Assembly: GCA_963575745.1 (NCBI GenBank)
Contig: CAUYUJ010012158.1
Coordinates: forward strand, 316,501 to 380,500
Length of the DNA: 64,000 nucleotides
From: Prorocentrum cordatum
Taxonomy: Eukaryota; Sar; Dinophyceae; Prorocentrales; Prorocentraceae
Direction of reading: 5' to 3'
A program made the position numbers and the translations under genes. The notes below the pieces were generated by a model. The model was not told the origin of the DNA. It saw nothing but the letters and a program-made list of their open reading frames with translations, and ran no database searches. Position 1 is the stretch's first letter; each line of letters starts with the position of its first letter. Positions 9,885 through 19,257 of the stretch are shown here, piece after piece.

Positions 9885-10435
9885 TGGCGCAGACTGGCGT
9901 TGGTGCTCGTTGGCTTTGGTGCTGGCGTCAGTGCTTGCGTCTGCGCCAGTTATGGTGCTGGCGTTGGTGCTGGCGTAGGCGCAGGCATTGATTCCGGCGT
10001 CCGTGCTGGCGCCGGTGCTGGCGTATGCGCCAGCGTTGGTCCTGACATCGGTGCTGGCTTCGGTAACTACTGGTGTATAGGCGCTGGCGCTGGTGCCAGT
10101 GTAGGCGCTGGCGTTGGTGTTGATGTCGGTGCCGGCGTCTGCGCTGGGGTAGGCGTTGGCGTTAGTGCCGGCGACATCGCAAGCGTTGATATTGGCGTCG
10201 GTGATGGCGTCGGCGGTGGCGTAGGCGCCGGCGTAGGTGCTGCTGTCGGCGCTGGCGTCAGCGCTGGTGCAGGCGCTCGCGTTGGGGCGGATGTAGGCGC
10301 CAGCGTCCGACGTCGGCGCTGGCAAAAGTGCTGGTGTTGGCGCTGGCGCTATTGTCGGCCTTGGCGCAGGCGCTGATGCTGGCGTCGGTGCTGGCGCCGT
10401 CGTTGGCGTGGGTGCCCGCGTTGGTATCGGCGTCG
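9885..10435. repeat. GGCGTTGGTGCT minisatellite
   Basis: About 550 bp of alternating GGYGYTGGYGYT hexamer pairs. The period is a multiple of 3, so both strands stay open for long distances: plus gives GAGVGAGVG-like peptide, minus gives ASTDANAYA-like peptide. A spacer-like peptide is possible because the minus frame lies downstream of the RNase H remnant, but the repeat alone explains the openness. Confidence 0.75.
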
Positions 10436-10708
10436 GGGCCTTTTCGACGACTGCCTCCTCGCCCTCCCCCTCCTCTGCCTACTCCACTTCCTCGGCCGCT
10501 CGTGCGTCCCGCTGCCAACTGCCTGTTGCGGCCTCCGCCAGTTTCCCTGTCCTCCTGGTCTTTCGCCTCCTCCACCTTCTCGGCCGTCACCTGCCTGCTC
10601 TCTGGCCGCTGCTGCTCGCCATCGCCTTGCGCGACGTCTGGTTGCCTGTTGCCGTGGTCGGCGATCGCGGTGGCCCCCAATGGAGCCGAGTCGTTGCGCG
10701 CGTCTGGG

Positions 10709-11195
10709 CTACAGCCACCTGGTGCGCGACTGCACCCGCAAGTTGCCTTGCGCGCGGAGCTCCGCGGCCCACTCGATGCCCTCCGTGGCGAGGGCGTCGG
10801 CGCCGGTGCTAAGTCAGCGGCGTACGACCTGGATCTCAAGAGCCCAGCCCTCGGCCGCCAGAGGCGCCAAACCCTCCTCGATCTCGGCCCAGAGCTCCAG
10901 CCGCCGAAACTGGCCGTTGCCAGCGTCGTAGCGAATCGCTGCCGTGATGTCGCCGGCCACACGGGCGCGGCGGAAGGGGCAATGCCAGGTCCCGCAGCAG
11001 GCCGAGGCCGTGGCGGCAACCGACGGCCTCTGCGGGTTGCGAGCCGAGTCCGGTTGGAAGTGCCACCGCCACCTCCGTCAGTTTGGTACGGGCGCCTTTG
11101 GCGAGGTGGTGGCGCCACAGAATGGCGCCCGCTCCGGTAGCCTCCTCGCCGTCGAACCTCTGGGAGCCGCCGTCGAACGTGACCTTCAGGGGCCA
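10709..11195 (-). pseudogene. Decayed retroelement RNase H domain
   Basis: Minus-strand reading shows the RNase H fold used by retroelements (the RVT_3-type family is my match from memory). From 11195 one frame gives WPLKVTFDGGS (first acidic motif), then GAGAILWRHH, then GLGSQPAEAVG (glutamate motif). After a frameshift near 10980 the next frame gives ARVAGDITAAIRYDAG (third acidic motif) and RRLELWAEIEEGL. An in-frame TGA at about 10816 is followed by LSTGADALATEGIEWA (fourth acidic motif), and the frame stops at 10709. All four catalytic acidic positions survive but the frame is broken twice. It is oriented opposite to the retrotransposon at 19-24.6 kb and has different sequence around the motifs, so it is probably from another element. 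Function would be degrading the RNA strand of an RNA-DNA hybrid; as it stands it cannot be made. Confidence 0.65.
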
Positions 11196-11602
11196 CGCTG
11201 CATCCTGATGGGCTGGCGAAGGTGACTAATTACGCCACAGTCACCTTTTGTCGGTCGGGAGGCGTTGAACGGCCCTCCGGTACGCCTGGGAGCCGCGGCA
11301 GTGAGGTCAATGCAATGCTGGGCCGCCCACTCCGCGGTGGCCGCCGCTGGAGGGACACGACGAGGCCAGGGCCACCAGCCGGCTCCTGCGGGAATCCAAG
11401 CTGCTGGCCTGCTGTCGGCGCTGAGGCACCCGAGGAGGTCGCCTGGCGCGGCAGGGCGCTGGGGCGCCGCCCGTCGAACCAGGGCGCCGCCTCCGCGCTC
11501 CTCGCGCGCCCGCGCTGCAGGGACCGCCCAAGCGCGCATCCCCAGGGCGGGGGCCGCAATCGCCGCGCAGTCCAGACAGGACTGATCAGGCGGGCCCCTC
11601 AT
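11196..11602 (-). pseudogene. Possible upstream part of the RNase H-bearing remnant
   Basis: A minus-strand frame of about 138 codons ends at 11186 next to the RNase H start, in a different register (a frameshift near 11195 would join them). It contains EWAAQHCIDLTAAAPRR and is otherwise Ala/Pro/Arg-rich. No motif recognised; the link rests on strand and proximity only. Confidence 0.25.
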
Positions 11603-11944
11603 GGGCGCGACAGGGGGGGTCAGCCACGCGCAGAGGGGGGTGGGCCTTGTCTGTAGATGTAAGGCGGGCGCCTTCTAAGAAGCAGCCTCCTTCTAAGAAG
11701 CCCTCCCCCCTCCCTCCACCCCCTTGTGCGCGCCGCCAAGAAGGGGGGGGCGGGGGGAGGGGGCTGGTTACGTCACGATTCGCGCCGGCGCCTTCTGGAG
11801 ATGTTTGGCAAGGGCCGATTTCCACACGGCGCCAGCGTGAATCGTGACGTGACCAGGGGGGGAGGGGGGGGTGGCGGGGCCGGTCAAGGGCGTCATCGTA
11901 ACACGGGCTCCAGGACGGAGGATCAGGGGCAACGATGGGGAGGG
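11603..11944. other. Unassigned G/C-homopolymer-rich stretch
   Basis: Runs of G and C (11738-11762, 11854-11876) around two copies of a GATTCGCGCCGGCGCCTTCTG / GGCGCCAGCGTGAATC-like phrase that are inverted relative to each other (about 11776-11795 and 11827-11843). No gene. Confidence 0.4.
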
Positions 11945-12077
11945 ATCGGGGGCGATGCATCGACCCCCAGTCGCCCACTGATCGTCGATAGGGGCCCGAC
12001 AGCGATTCACGATTGGGGACCCGTCGCCGATCTACCAGCGATGTATGGCCGATTCCAGGTTTACGTCTCCCCCCCTA
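11945..12077. mobile_element. Foldback element, family B, copy 1
   Basis: The left end GGGGGCGATGCATCGACC and the interior CACTGATCGTCGATAGGGGC, then CGCCGATCTACCAGCGATGT, then GCCGATTCCAGGT match the copies at 41946 and 57291. The right end is diverged (TTTACGTCTCCCCCC). Confidence 0.6.
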
Positions 12078-12108
12078 TGCCAGTCCCCCCCTGTCGCTTT
12101 GAGTCAGC

Positions 12109-12244
12109 GATCGACTACAGAATTGATCTACGCGCACTTGCTGGTTGAGCCCAACGACGTAGATCTACAAACACTCTGCGCACTTTTCATTTATGGACTC
12201 GTCGAGGATATCAATTCTGAGGCACATCGATTCTGGAGTCGATC
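12109..12244. mobile_element. Foldback element, family C, copy 1
   Basis: Left arm GATCGACTACAGAATTGA (12109-12126). The right arm (12227-12244, ending ATTCTGGAGTCGATC) is its inverted counterpart with a few mismatches. The interior GTAGATCTACAAAC and the arm GATTCTGTAGTCGATC recur at 40734-40820. Confidence 0.65.
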
Positions 12245-12689
12245 CCCTTCCCGATCGATGCGATGTTTCCCCCCTATTCTTTTCTCCCACTTGTAGACCC
12301 AGACCCCCGACGTCGTGATTTTCCACAACGTCGGCCCCCAGAGGTCTGGACCCCTTCCCTGGGACCGGTTCTTCATCCCAGGCCGTTGTTTGACGGCCAC
12401 GAGGCCTGCAATGGCCCCCCAGCTCGAAAACATCGGAACACCTCCCGTTGTGTTTTTTTTCACGACGCGAGGGGGTCTGGGGATGCCCCTCCAGACGGGG
12501 GACTCGACCGGACGCTCTCTGGTGGGCCGCCGGCTGCGGCCCGCCTGCCGCTCGCGGCGGGCTTCGCCCCGCGCCGCCACGCCGCGCGAGGCCGCTCGAA
12601 GCGCCACCTGCCGCCCGACGGGTCCCCCCTGTTTCGGCCCGGGCTGGCCATTTTTTCGCCCACGTGTCGTCCCCATCCCCCGTCCACCC

Positions 12690-12690
<1 letters not shown>
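12245..12690. other. Unassigned stretch
   Basis: GC-rich. The long overlapping Arg/Gly/Pro frames on both strands look compositional. No repeat copy elsewhere was noticed except the phrase GTCTGGACCCCTTCCCTGGG, which resembles 52974-53000 (GGTCTCGACCCATTCCCTAG) and may mark another dispersed repeat. Confidence 0.35.

Positions 12691-12720
<30 letters not shown>
12691..12720. repeat. (CTG)10
   Basis: Ten uninterrupted CTG units, followed to about 12840 by a CT/CCCTCC-rich tract. Confidence 0.95.
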
Positions 12721-12722
<2 letters not shown>

Positions 12723-12989
12723 GCTCTTCCTCTTCCTCCTCCCCCAGGGCTCCCTTCCACCTCCCCTCCCCCTCCCCCTCCCCCCCTCTCCTCTCCCTTT
12801 TCCCCTTCCCTTCCAGTGCCCCTCAACTCTCCTACTCCGTGCCCGCCCTCCCCCCGAGAAAACTGGGAGGACCCAGACCTGGGGCGGCACTGGTATCTCC
12901 AGACGTAAGCCCTTCCCAGGGCCGGCTTTTCAATCCTGGGTATTTTTTTGCATGGTGCCGGGGGCCGCCACCAGCCTCCAAATACCCAA

Positions 12990-13021
12990 AACGCAGATCG
13001 AGGGGGCGGCCGTTTTTGTTT

Positions 13022-13086
<65 letters not shown>

Positions 13087-13150
13087 GAACATTATTTCTT
13101 CTTCAGAATAATTATTGTTGGGACCCCTGGTGCACGACCCCCCCGCCGCG
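12990..13150. repeat. Composite repeat K, partial copy 0
   Basis: A (TTG)n array of about 65 bp (13022-13087) is followed by AACATTATTTCTTCTTCAGA, then ATAATTATTGTTG and CCCTGGTGCAC. This is the conserved segment found after every GTT array at 13.85, 15.35 and 16.9 kb. The downstream 42-bp minisatellite is absent. Confidence 0.65.
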
Positions 13151-13242
13151 CCTAGGCCGCAGCCTCATTTTCATCATTTTCGTGAGGAAGTCTCAGGCAA
13201 AACGGGGGAGTCCGGATCCGGTTGTGTTGTTACGATCGGTTT

Positions 13243-13336
13243 TCCCTTGCAAAAAATAAGCTAAAGTGGACATTTCTTGTTCTAACATAACCAAACTTCA
13301 AGAATCCCTTGCAAAAAATAAGGTAAAGTGGACATT
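13243..13336. repeat. Short direct repeat, 63-bp spacing
   Basis: CCCTTGCAAAAAATAAG then CTAAAGTGGACATT at 13243-13275 recurs at 13306-13336 with one change. The 13150-13850 stretch is unusually AT-rich for this window and otherwise unassigned. Confidence 0.75.
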
Positions 13337-13849
13337 CGCGCGCGCAAGACGAAATCCTTCCAAAACCTTAGTTTTCGTAGCGATTTTAACATAAAAACAT
13401 CAAAAAACCAATGGTTTTTCAACAAACAAATTGTCAAAATTTCATCCCGCGCGCTCTTGCGGATTCGTAGGAAACCCAACACTTTTTAAACATTTCTGTC
13501 AAACGGGCTTTTGCGAGCAACTTTTTCGAACTTCTGCAACAACGGTTGCGCACCTGCCAGGGCCATCATCCCTGTCAAATAATACCATGCGGGACACATT
13601 CGTTTTTTCTTCGCGCGCGCACGCCGTCGTCGTCGGCCGCGGGGCCCTGAATAGTAGCCACGGTCGTCCGCATGCCACGAAGTGAAGTGTCCGAACGTCA
13701 TAGGGCGGGAAGCTGGGTGTGGGTGGTGGCGAAGAGTCGTTTGGAAATTTGGTAGAGCTTGAACCGGCCCCCCCACAAAGTGGGGGTATTGCCCGCCTCC
13801 TATGAAAACCCTGGCACTGGTGAGAACGGTGTGTCCCCACGTGCTAGTA

Positions 13850-13897
<48 letters not shown>

Positions 13898-14240
13898 GCT
13901 GTTGAACTCTCATTTCTGAAGAATGATTATTGTTGATCCCCCCCCACCGGTGCACACTGTTTCTTCTCAGTCAAAGGGCGCCCCTCGACGCTCGCACCTT
14001 GTTCTTTGACAGGGAAACTCTTGATCCTCAAACTGCGTTGTTGCCCCCCGGTTTACAACAACAACAACAACAACGGCTCCCGCTTGAGACTTCCTCAAAA
14101 TTTACTCATGGCCCCCGTTCCCGCCTGAGACTTCCTCACAATGTACTCAGGATCGGCGCTCCCGCTTGAGATTTCTTCGCAATTTACTCAGGACCCCCGC
14201 TCCCGCCTGAGATTTCCGCACAATTTATTCAATGAGCGGC
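13850..14240. repeat. Composite repeat K, copy 1
   Basis: In order: (TTG)n 13850-13902; a conserved segment with GAATGATTATTGTTGATCC, CCGGTGCACACTG, CCCCTCGACGCTCGCACC and TTGACAGGGAAA; an (AAC)n stretch (14057-14074); and about four units of a roughly 42-bp minisatellite (CTCCCGCTTGAGACTTCCTC followed by ACAATTTACTCAGGA). GTT at one end and AAC at the other are inverted relative to each other. Confidence 0.7.
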
Positions 14241-14263
14241 GCGCGAATTAAAAATATTATGAA

Positions 14264-15030
14264 TCAGTTACCGGAGATCTTAGCACGCCTCTGGCCCGTT
14301 GGGCCGGCGAATTGATATCGCCCATTCCAAGCGCACACCTCAACCCATGGGTGCCAGCGCACATCGCAAGTGCATGCACTAGCGATGCCGCCCAACCCCC
14401 AAAAGGCGGGAGCGCCTGGCTCCACCATTGTAGCTGAGATAGCGTTGGGCTCCTGCCTCGCTGTCCACATCATGCCGACGAACACCAGAACCACCAGCCG
14501 CTACTCGTCTTTTTCACACGCGCTAGCCCTCTTTATCACACCATCGCTGTGTCTGAGGACTTCCCCACTCGTGCTGATCCAGCACTGTAGCTGATGATAG
14601 TAGGCTTCGGCGTTGCCATCGGGTTTCAATTTCGCCCTGAACATCCCGCTGGGCAGCGCCAGGGCCCATTGGGACAACCGGCCTGCCGCGCACGCGCCTG
14701 TACCAGCGCTGCAGATGGTGACGTTCGGCTTGGGTATCGTCTCCCATGTGCCCCCGAACATTGCCAGAACTCTCACCCCAACGTGGCCGGCGACGGCTGG
14801 CCCCAGTTCACCTCCCACGTCTCCTTGAGCGTTGCCTTCCACACCGCGCTGAGCAGCATCGCCAGCGCCTGCTGCTGAGGCTTACCCTTTTCGCACAATC
14901 GGATCCTGGCGCTGTAGTAATGGCGCTTCGTTATTGTATATAGCTGATCACATTCCCGCACGCGCGAATCCCAGCAGCGTGATTGATGACATCGGGCTCC
15001 GACTTCACCTCCCGCGGGGCCGCTGGGCAA
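14264..15030 (-). pseudogene. Decayed minus-strand coding region, unrecognised
   Basis: Protein-like minus-strand reading that changes register once and meets one in-frame TAG. From about 15030: QLYTITKRHYYSARIRLCEK, then QQQALAMLLSAVWKATLKET. After a shift near 14790: FGGTWETIPKPNVTICSAG, then GMFRAKLKPDGNAEAYYHQL and SGEVLRHSDGVIKRASA. A TAG at 14501-14503 is followed in the same frame by ARQEPNAISATMVEPGAP and WHPWVEVCAWNGRYQFAG to a stop at 14264. The composition is balanced with several Trp, Tyr and Cys, unlike the repeats around it. I do not recognise the family. It sits between two copies of repeat K and may be a captured gene fragment or a retroelement domain. Confidence 0.4.
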
Positions 15031-15257
15031 AAAACCTGTCCACTGTCGTGCTTCGCTTTCCTGCGCGCAGTGACCCCAGCGTTTTGGTTAAAGAAATTGG
15101 GTCTCAGTGTGGATTGCCGCTGATATCTGTTTGCGACAAGTGACCTGGGGTCTCGCCGACAAGTGCCAGAGCTCGCTGCCTCTGATTGCGGGTTCGCCTC
15201 CCGCGCTGCTCCAATTACACGTGGCCGGGAAGAAATATAACCCCCCCCAAGAGGGGT

Positions 15258-15850
15258 GCGATCGAAGACGAAGAGGGCGGGTATCCAGGGTTTGGGATAC
15301 GCATAGTGAATGGCACGCGGGCAGATAGGAGCGAGCAGTCTTAGAATGATTGTTGTTGTCGTTGTTGTTGTTGTTGTTATTGTTGTTGTTGTTGTTGAAC
15401 TTTCATTCTTGAAGAATAATTATTGTTGATCCCCCCCCCGCCGGTGCACATTTAGTTTTTCCCATGGAAGCCCCCCCCCCCTGGGGCTCGCATTTTATTT
15501 TTTGGTAAGGAAAGTCTTCCTGCCCAAACGGCCCCCCAGGCCCCCGGGTTACAGCAACAACGGCTCCCGCCTGAGACTTCCTCACAATTTAGCTCGGGCC
15601 CCCGCTCCCGCCCGAGACTTCCTCGCATTTTATTCAAGAGTCGCGCTCTCGCTTGGGACTTCCTTACGGTTTATTCTGGAATCGCTCCTCCTGCGCTCTG
15701 GAGGCGCGCTCTCGCTGGAGGCTTGCAATCTACTGAAGAATAGCACCCTTGCGTTGGAATTTCTTGCAATTTACTTCAGCGCCGCGCCCCCGACACCCAG
15801 GCGCCCAGGAGTCGCGCTCACGCTTAGGACTCCTTCACAGATTACCTAGG
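15258..15850. repeat. Composite repeat K, copy 2
   Basis: Head GATCGAAGACGAAGAGGGCG, then GTATCCAGGGTTTGGGA and GAGCGAGCAGTCTTAGAATG (15258-15345), a (GTT)n array (15349-15399), the conserved GAATAATTATTGTTGATCCC segment with CCGGTGCACA, then about seven degenerate units of the 42-bp minisatellite. Confidence 0.7.
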
Positions 15851-15867
15851 AATCGGGATCTCGCTGC

Positions 15868-16545
15868 CCTTCGTGGCCCCGTTGCAGCCCTTCGTGGCCC
15901 CCTCGCTTTGTTTCGTGGCCCCGTTGCAGCCCTTCGTGGCCCCCTCGCTGTGTTTCGTGGCCCCGTTGCAGCCCTTCGCGGCCCTCTCGCATGCCCTTCG
16001 TGACCCCGCTGTCGCCCTTCGTGGCCCCCTCGCTGTCCTTCGTGGCCCCCTCGCTGCCCTTCGCGGCCCCGTTGCAGCCCTTCGTGGCCCCCTCGCTGTG
16101 TTTCGTGGCCCCATGTATGTCTGCCCTTCGTGGCCCCCGCTCGTTCGCGCCCGTGGTGGCCCCATATGCATGCCCTTCGTGGCCCCGCTGTCGCCCTTCG
16201 TTGCCCCCTCGCTGCCCTTCGTGTCCCCGTTGCTGCCCTCAGTGGCCCCGTCCTTACCCTCCGCGGCCCAACATACGTATGCCGTTCGTGGCCCCCGCTC
16301 GTTCGCGCCCATTGTGGCTCCATGTGCATGCCCTTCGTGGCCCCGCTGTCGCCGTTTGTGGCCCCCTCATTGTCCTACATGGCCCAGGTGCTACCCTCAG
16401 TGGCCCCATCGTTGCCTTCTGTGGCCCCGCATTATCTGCCCTTCGTGGCCCACGCTCGTTCGCGCTCTTCGTGGCCCCATACGCATGCCCTCCGTGTCCC
16501 CGCTGTCGCCTTTCGTGGCCTACTTCGTGTCTTTCGTGGCTCTGC
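15868..16545. repeat. CCCTTCGTGGCCCC minisatellite
   Basis: About 680 bp of units near 21-42 bp built on CCCTTCGTGGCCCCGTTGCAG, CCCTCGCTG(T) and CGCTCGTTCGCGCCC. All plus-strand frames remain open (FVAPLSPFVAPS-like), which the repeat explains. Confidence 0.85.
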
Positions 16546-16569
16546 TGTCGTTCTCTCTCGCTCTCGCTT

Positions 16570-16615
16570 TCGCTCGTCGTCGTCGTCGCCGTCGCCGTCG
16601 TTGCCGTCGCCGTCG

Positions 16616-16652
<37 letters not shown>

Positions 16653-16665
16653 GGTCGGTCCCCTG
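16570..16665. repeat. GTC/GCC triplet array
   Basis: GTCGTC and GCCGTC units, pure (GTC)n near 16617-16652. Confidence 0.85.
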
Positions 16666-16814
16666 TCCGTCCCTCTTGGGGTCGGGTCGACGGTCCGCGG
16701 CCGCCCCGCCGATCAGCGCTGCCTCTGGCCAGGCCGACGGTCCGCGGCCGCCCCGCCGCTTGCCGGGGCCCGGCCTGCAGGGAAGAAAGGTATCGAGGGC
16801 TTGGTATCGAGGGT

Positions 16815-17430
16815 ATCGATCGAAGACGAAAAGGGCGGATATCGAGGGTTTGGGAAGTTTGCGTTATTCGACACTCGAACACATAAGGGCGAACAGTCTT
16901 ACAATGATTGTTGTTGTTGTTGTTGTTGTTGTTGTTTTTGATCTCCCACTTCTGCAGAATAATTCTTGTTGATCCCCCTCACCGGTGCATGCTGTTTTTT
17001 TCTCAATCAAAGTGTGCCCCTCGACGCTCGCACCTTGTTCTTGACAGGGAAAGTCTTGATGCTCAAACTGCGCCCCTGGTCCCCCGGATTACAACAACAA
17101 CGGCTCCCGCCTGAGACGTCCTCCAAGTTCACTCAGGACCCAAGCTCAATTTTCTCAGGATTGGTGCTCCCGCTTGTGATGCCCTCGCAATTTAGTCAGG
17201 ACCCCCGCTCCCATCTGAGACTTCTTCAAAATCTACTCAAGAACGGCGCTCCCACTTGAGAGTTTCTCGCAATTGAGTCAAGATTTCCTCGCAATTCAAG
17301 ATCCCCGCTCCCGCCAGAGAGCCCCTCACATTTCATTGAGGAGTTGCGCTCTCGCTTGTGACTTCCATGCAATTTATTCAGAAATCGCGCTTTCGACGCT
17401 CAGGAAACACGCTGCGCCAAGTCGCGCTCT
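16815..17430. repeat. Composite repeat K, copy 3
   Basis: Head GATCGAAGACGAAAAGGGCG and CGAACAGTCTTACAATGATT, (GTT)n at 16909-16937, the conserved segment (CAGAATAATTCTTGTTGATC, CCGGTGCATGCTG, CCCCTCGACGCTCGCACC), AACAACAAC near 17091, then about eight minisatellite units (CTCCCGCCTGAGACGTCCTC type). It closely parallels 13850-14240. Confidence 0.7.
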
Positions 17431-17569
17431 CGCCATACTCGGGCATCCCGCTTGAATGTCCCACCCGCCCGACCCGCCCGTCAGGGGATCGCCCGCCCGT
17501 CGTGGGCTCCCGCCCGAGATTTCCTTCAGGCACAGCGCTTTCGCCCAGGACTTCCTCGAACGTTCACGC

Positions 17570-18000
17570 TCTTACCTTCCTGCTCCTTCCCTTTCCCTCC
17601 TTCCTCCTCCCTCTTCTCCTCCCTTCTCTCTTCCTACTCTCTTCCCTCATCCTTATGCCTCTCTGCCCTATCCCCTCTCCCTCCTCTCCCTCCTCCCTTT
17701 TCCCTCCCCTCTCCTGCCTCCTCCCTCCCTTTTTGTGTGTGTTCTCCCTCTCTCTCTTTCCCCCCTCTCTCGACCTCTCTTTTATGTTTTTTCTGTTTGT
17801 TTATGATGTTTTTTTTTCTCTCGATTTCTCTCTCTCTCTCTCTCTCGGTTTCTCTCTCTCTCTCTCTGTCTCTTTTTTTTCTCTCTCTCTCTCTCGCTGC
17901 CTCTAATCAACCGCCCCCCTCTTCGCTCCTTCTCTGTTGGCGTTGTCCCTCTTCCTTCGTCCCTCCTCCTCCCTTCCTCCCGCTCTTCCTTGTTTTTCCC
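17570..18000. repeat. CT-rich polypyrimidine tract
   Basis: CCTCCCTCTT and TCTCTCTC runs without a coding signal. Confidence 0.8.
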
Positions 18001-18142
18001 CTCGTCTTTTTGCAGGGCCCACACCAATTCCAATGGCGGGCACATGTACGCCCACGAAGGATTGCCCGCACGTTCAGGTTTACCCGCCTGTCTAAACCCG
18101 CCGCCCACCGCAAAGAGAAATAATCCTCCCAAGGTGGGAGTG

Positions 18143-18352
18143 ATCGAAGACAAAAAGGGCGGGTATCCAGGGTGTGGGGAACTCGGCTTGGATGGCACAC
18201 GGGCAAGTAAGAGCGAAGAGTCTCATAATGATTATTGTTGTTGTTGTTGTTGGTGGTGGTGTTGTTGGCGGTGGTGGTGGTGTTGTTGTTGGTGGTGTTG
18301 GCGTTGGTGTTGGTGTTGGTGTTGGTGCTGGTGTCGGTGTTGTTGTTGTTCC
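18143..18352. repeat. Composite repeat K, head and GTT array only
   Basis: GATCGAAGACAAAAAGGGCG, GTATCCAGGGTGTGGGGA and GAGCGAAGAGTCTCATAATG precede a GTT/GGT array of about 115 bp. The conserved post-array segment and minisatellite are missing here. Minisatellite-like relics reappear at 24885-25015, on the far side of the retrotransposon. Confidence 0.6.
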
Positions 18353-18520
18353 CCATATCCAAAGGATTTGGTCCTTATTCTCCGACCGCGCCGGACCACC
18401 CATACCAATGATGATTGTCCTGTTGATGACCATGGCATGGTGAGGGTATGATGGTGATGGTGAATGATAGATGATGATGATGGTAACGCTGATGATGTTG
18501 ACGATGAGCAGAGGATGAGG

Positions 18521-18795
18521 ATGTCTCGAGCGGTTTGCTGGTATGAGCATTCCTACCGGGGGGCGCCAGGGGGTATCTCACGGCCTCCGTTCGCGCCAAA
18601 TGGTGGGGATGTCTCAGGCGGTTTGCCTGTTTTGGTCCCCAACACCCTTCGTTTCCGGAGCAGATTTTGAGGACGTCTCGTGCGAATCGTTTCCCAATGG
18701 GGGGGCCGCCAGGGCTCCGTTCGCTCCCAACTGGCGGGGATGTCTCAGGCGGATTGCTTGTTTTTGTCCCCAACATCCTGCGCTTTCGGAGCAGG
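18521..18795. repeat. Tandem repeats upstream of the retrotransposon
   Basis: Two diverged units, about 18560-18666 and 18700-18795, share CTCCGTTCGC, GGGGATGTCTCAGGCGG, GTCCCCAACA and TTTCGGAGCAG. A half unit (GATGTCTCGAGCGGTTTGCT) precedes them at about 18519. They may be the 5' untranslated repeats of the element that starts at about 19 kb; that link is inference. Confidence 0.6.
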
Positions 18796-18814
18796 AGTAT
18801 TCAAGAGAAGGCCA

Positions 18815-19110
18815 CAGGATGCCCCAAGAGGCTCCTGGAGGAACCAGGAAGCTCCAGGAGGCCCCAGGAGGCCCCAGAAGGCAACAGGAGGCCCCGAGAG
18901 GCCCCAGGAGCAGGAGGCCTCAGAAGGCAACGGGAGTGGTTCAAATCCCATGTGTTTTACGTATGTTCCTGTATATTGGGCCCCACTTGGAGCACGAATC
19001 CTTGATGAAATACGCGTGTTTCTGTAGATTGTCCTTGTCCTGTGTATAAAATCCTAAAAGTTAGACATATGTTCCTATATATTGGGCCTCCCCTGGGGCG
19101 CGAATCCTCC
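18815..19110. repeat. GGCCCCAGGA repeats and a direct repeat
   Basis: 18815-18925 repeats GGCCCCAGGA/AGGCAACAGG. Then TATGTTCCTGTATATTGGGC (about 18961) recurs as TATGTTCCTATATATTGGGC (about 19068), each followed by a GGRGCRCGAATCC block. Confidence 0.65.
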
Positions 19111-19257
19111 GTATCCACTCAGGCTCAATATGATTTTGGCCCGCGGTCTCCGAGCGGAGGCCGCTGGTCCGCAGACAGACCCACCGTTGGCGCGACGCGC
19201 GCGGGCAGTCTCGGTTCTCTCGGTTTTGGTGGCGCTTGCAGTGACTTCGTCTCGGCC

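Noticed and set aside
18935-18955. GGTTCAAATCCCA resembling a tRNA B box
   Set aside because: No A box or cloverleaf partner upstream; the sequence lies in GGCCCCAGG repeats.
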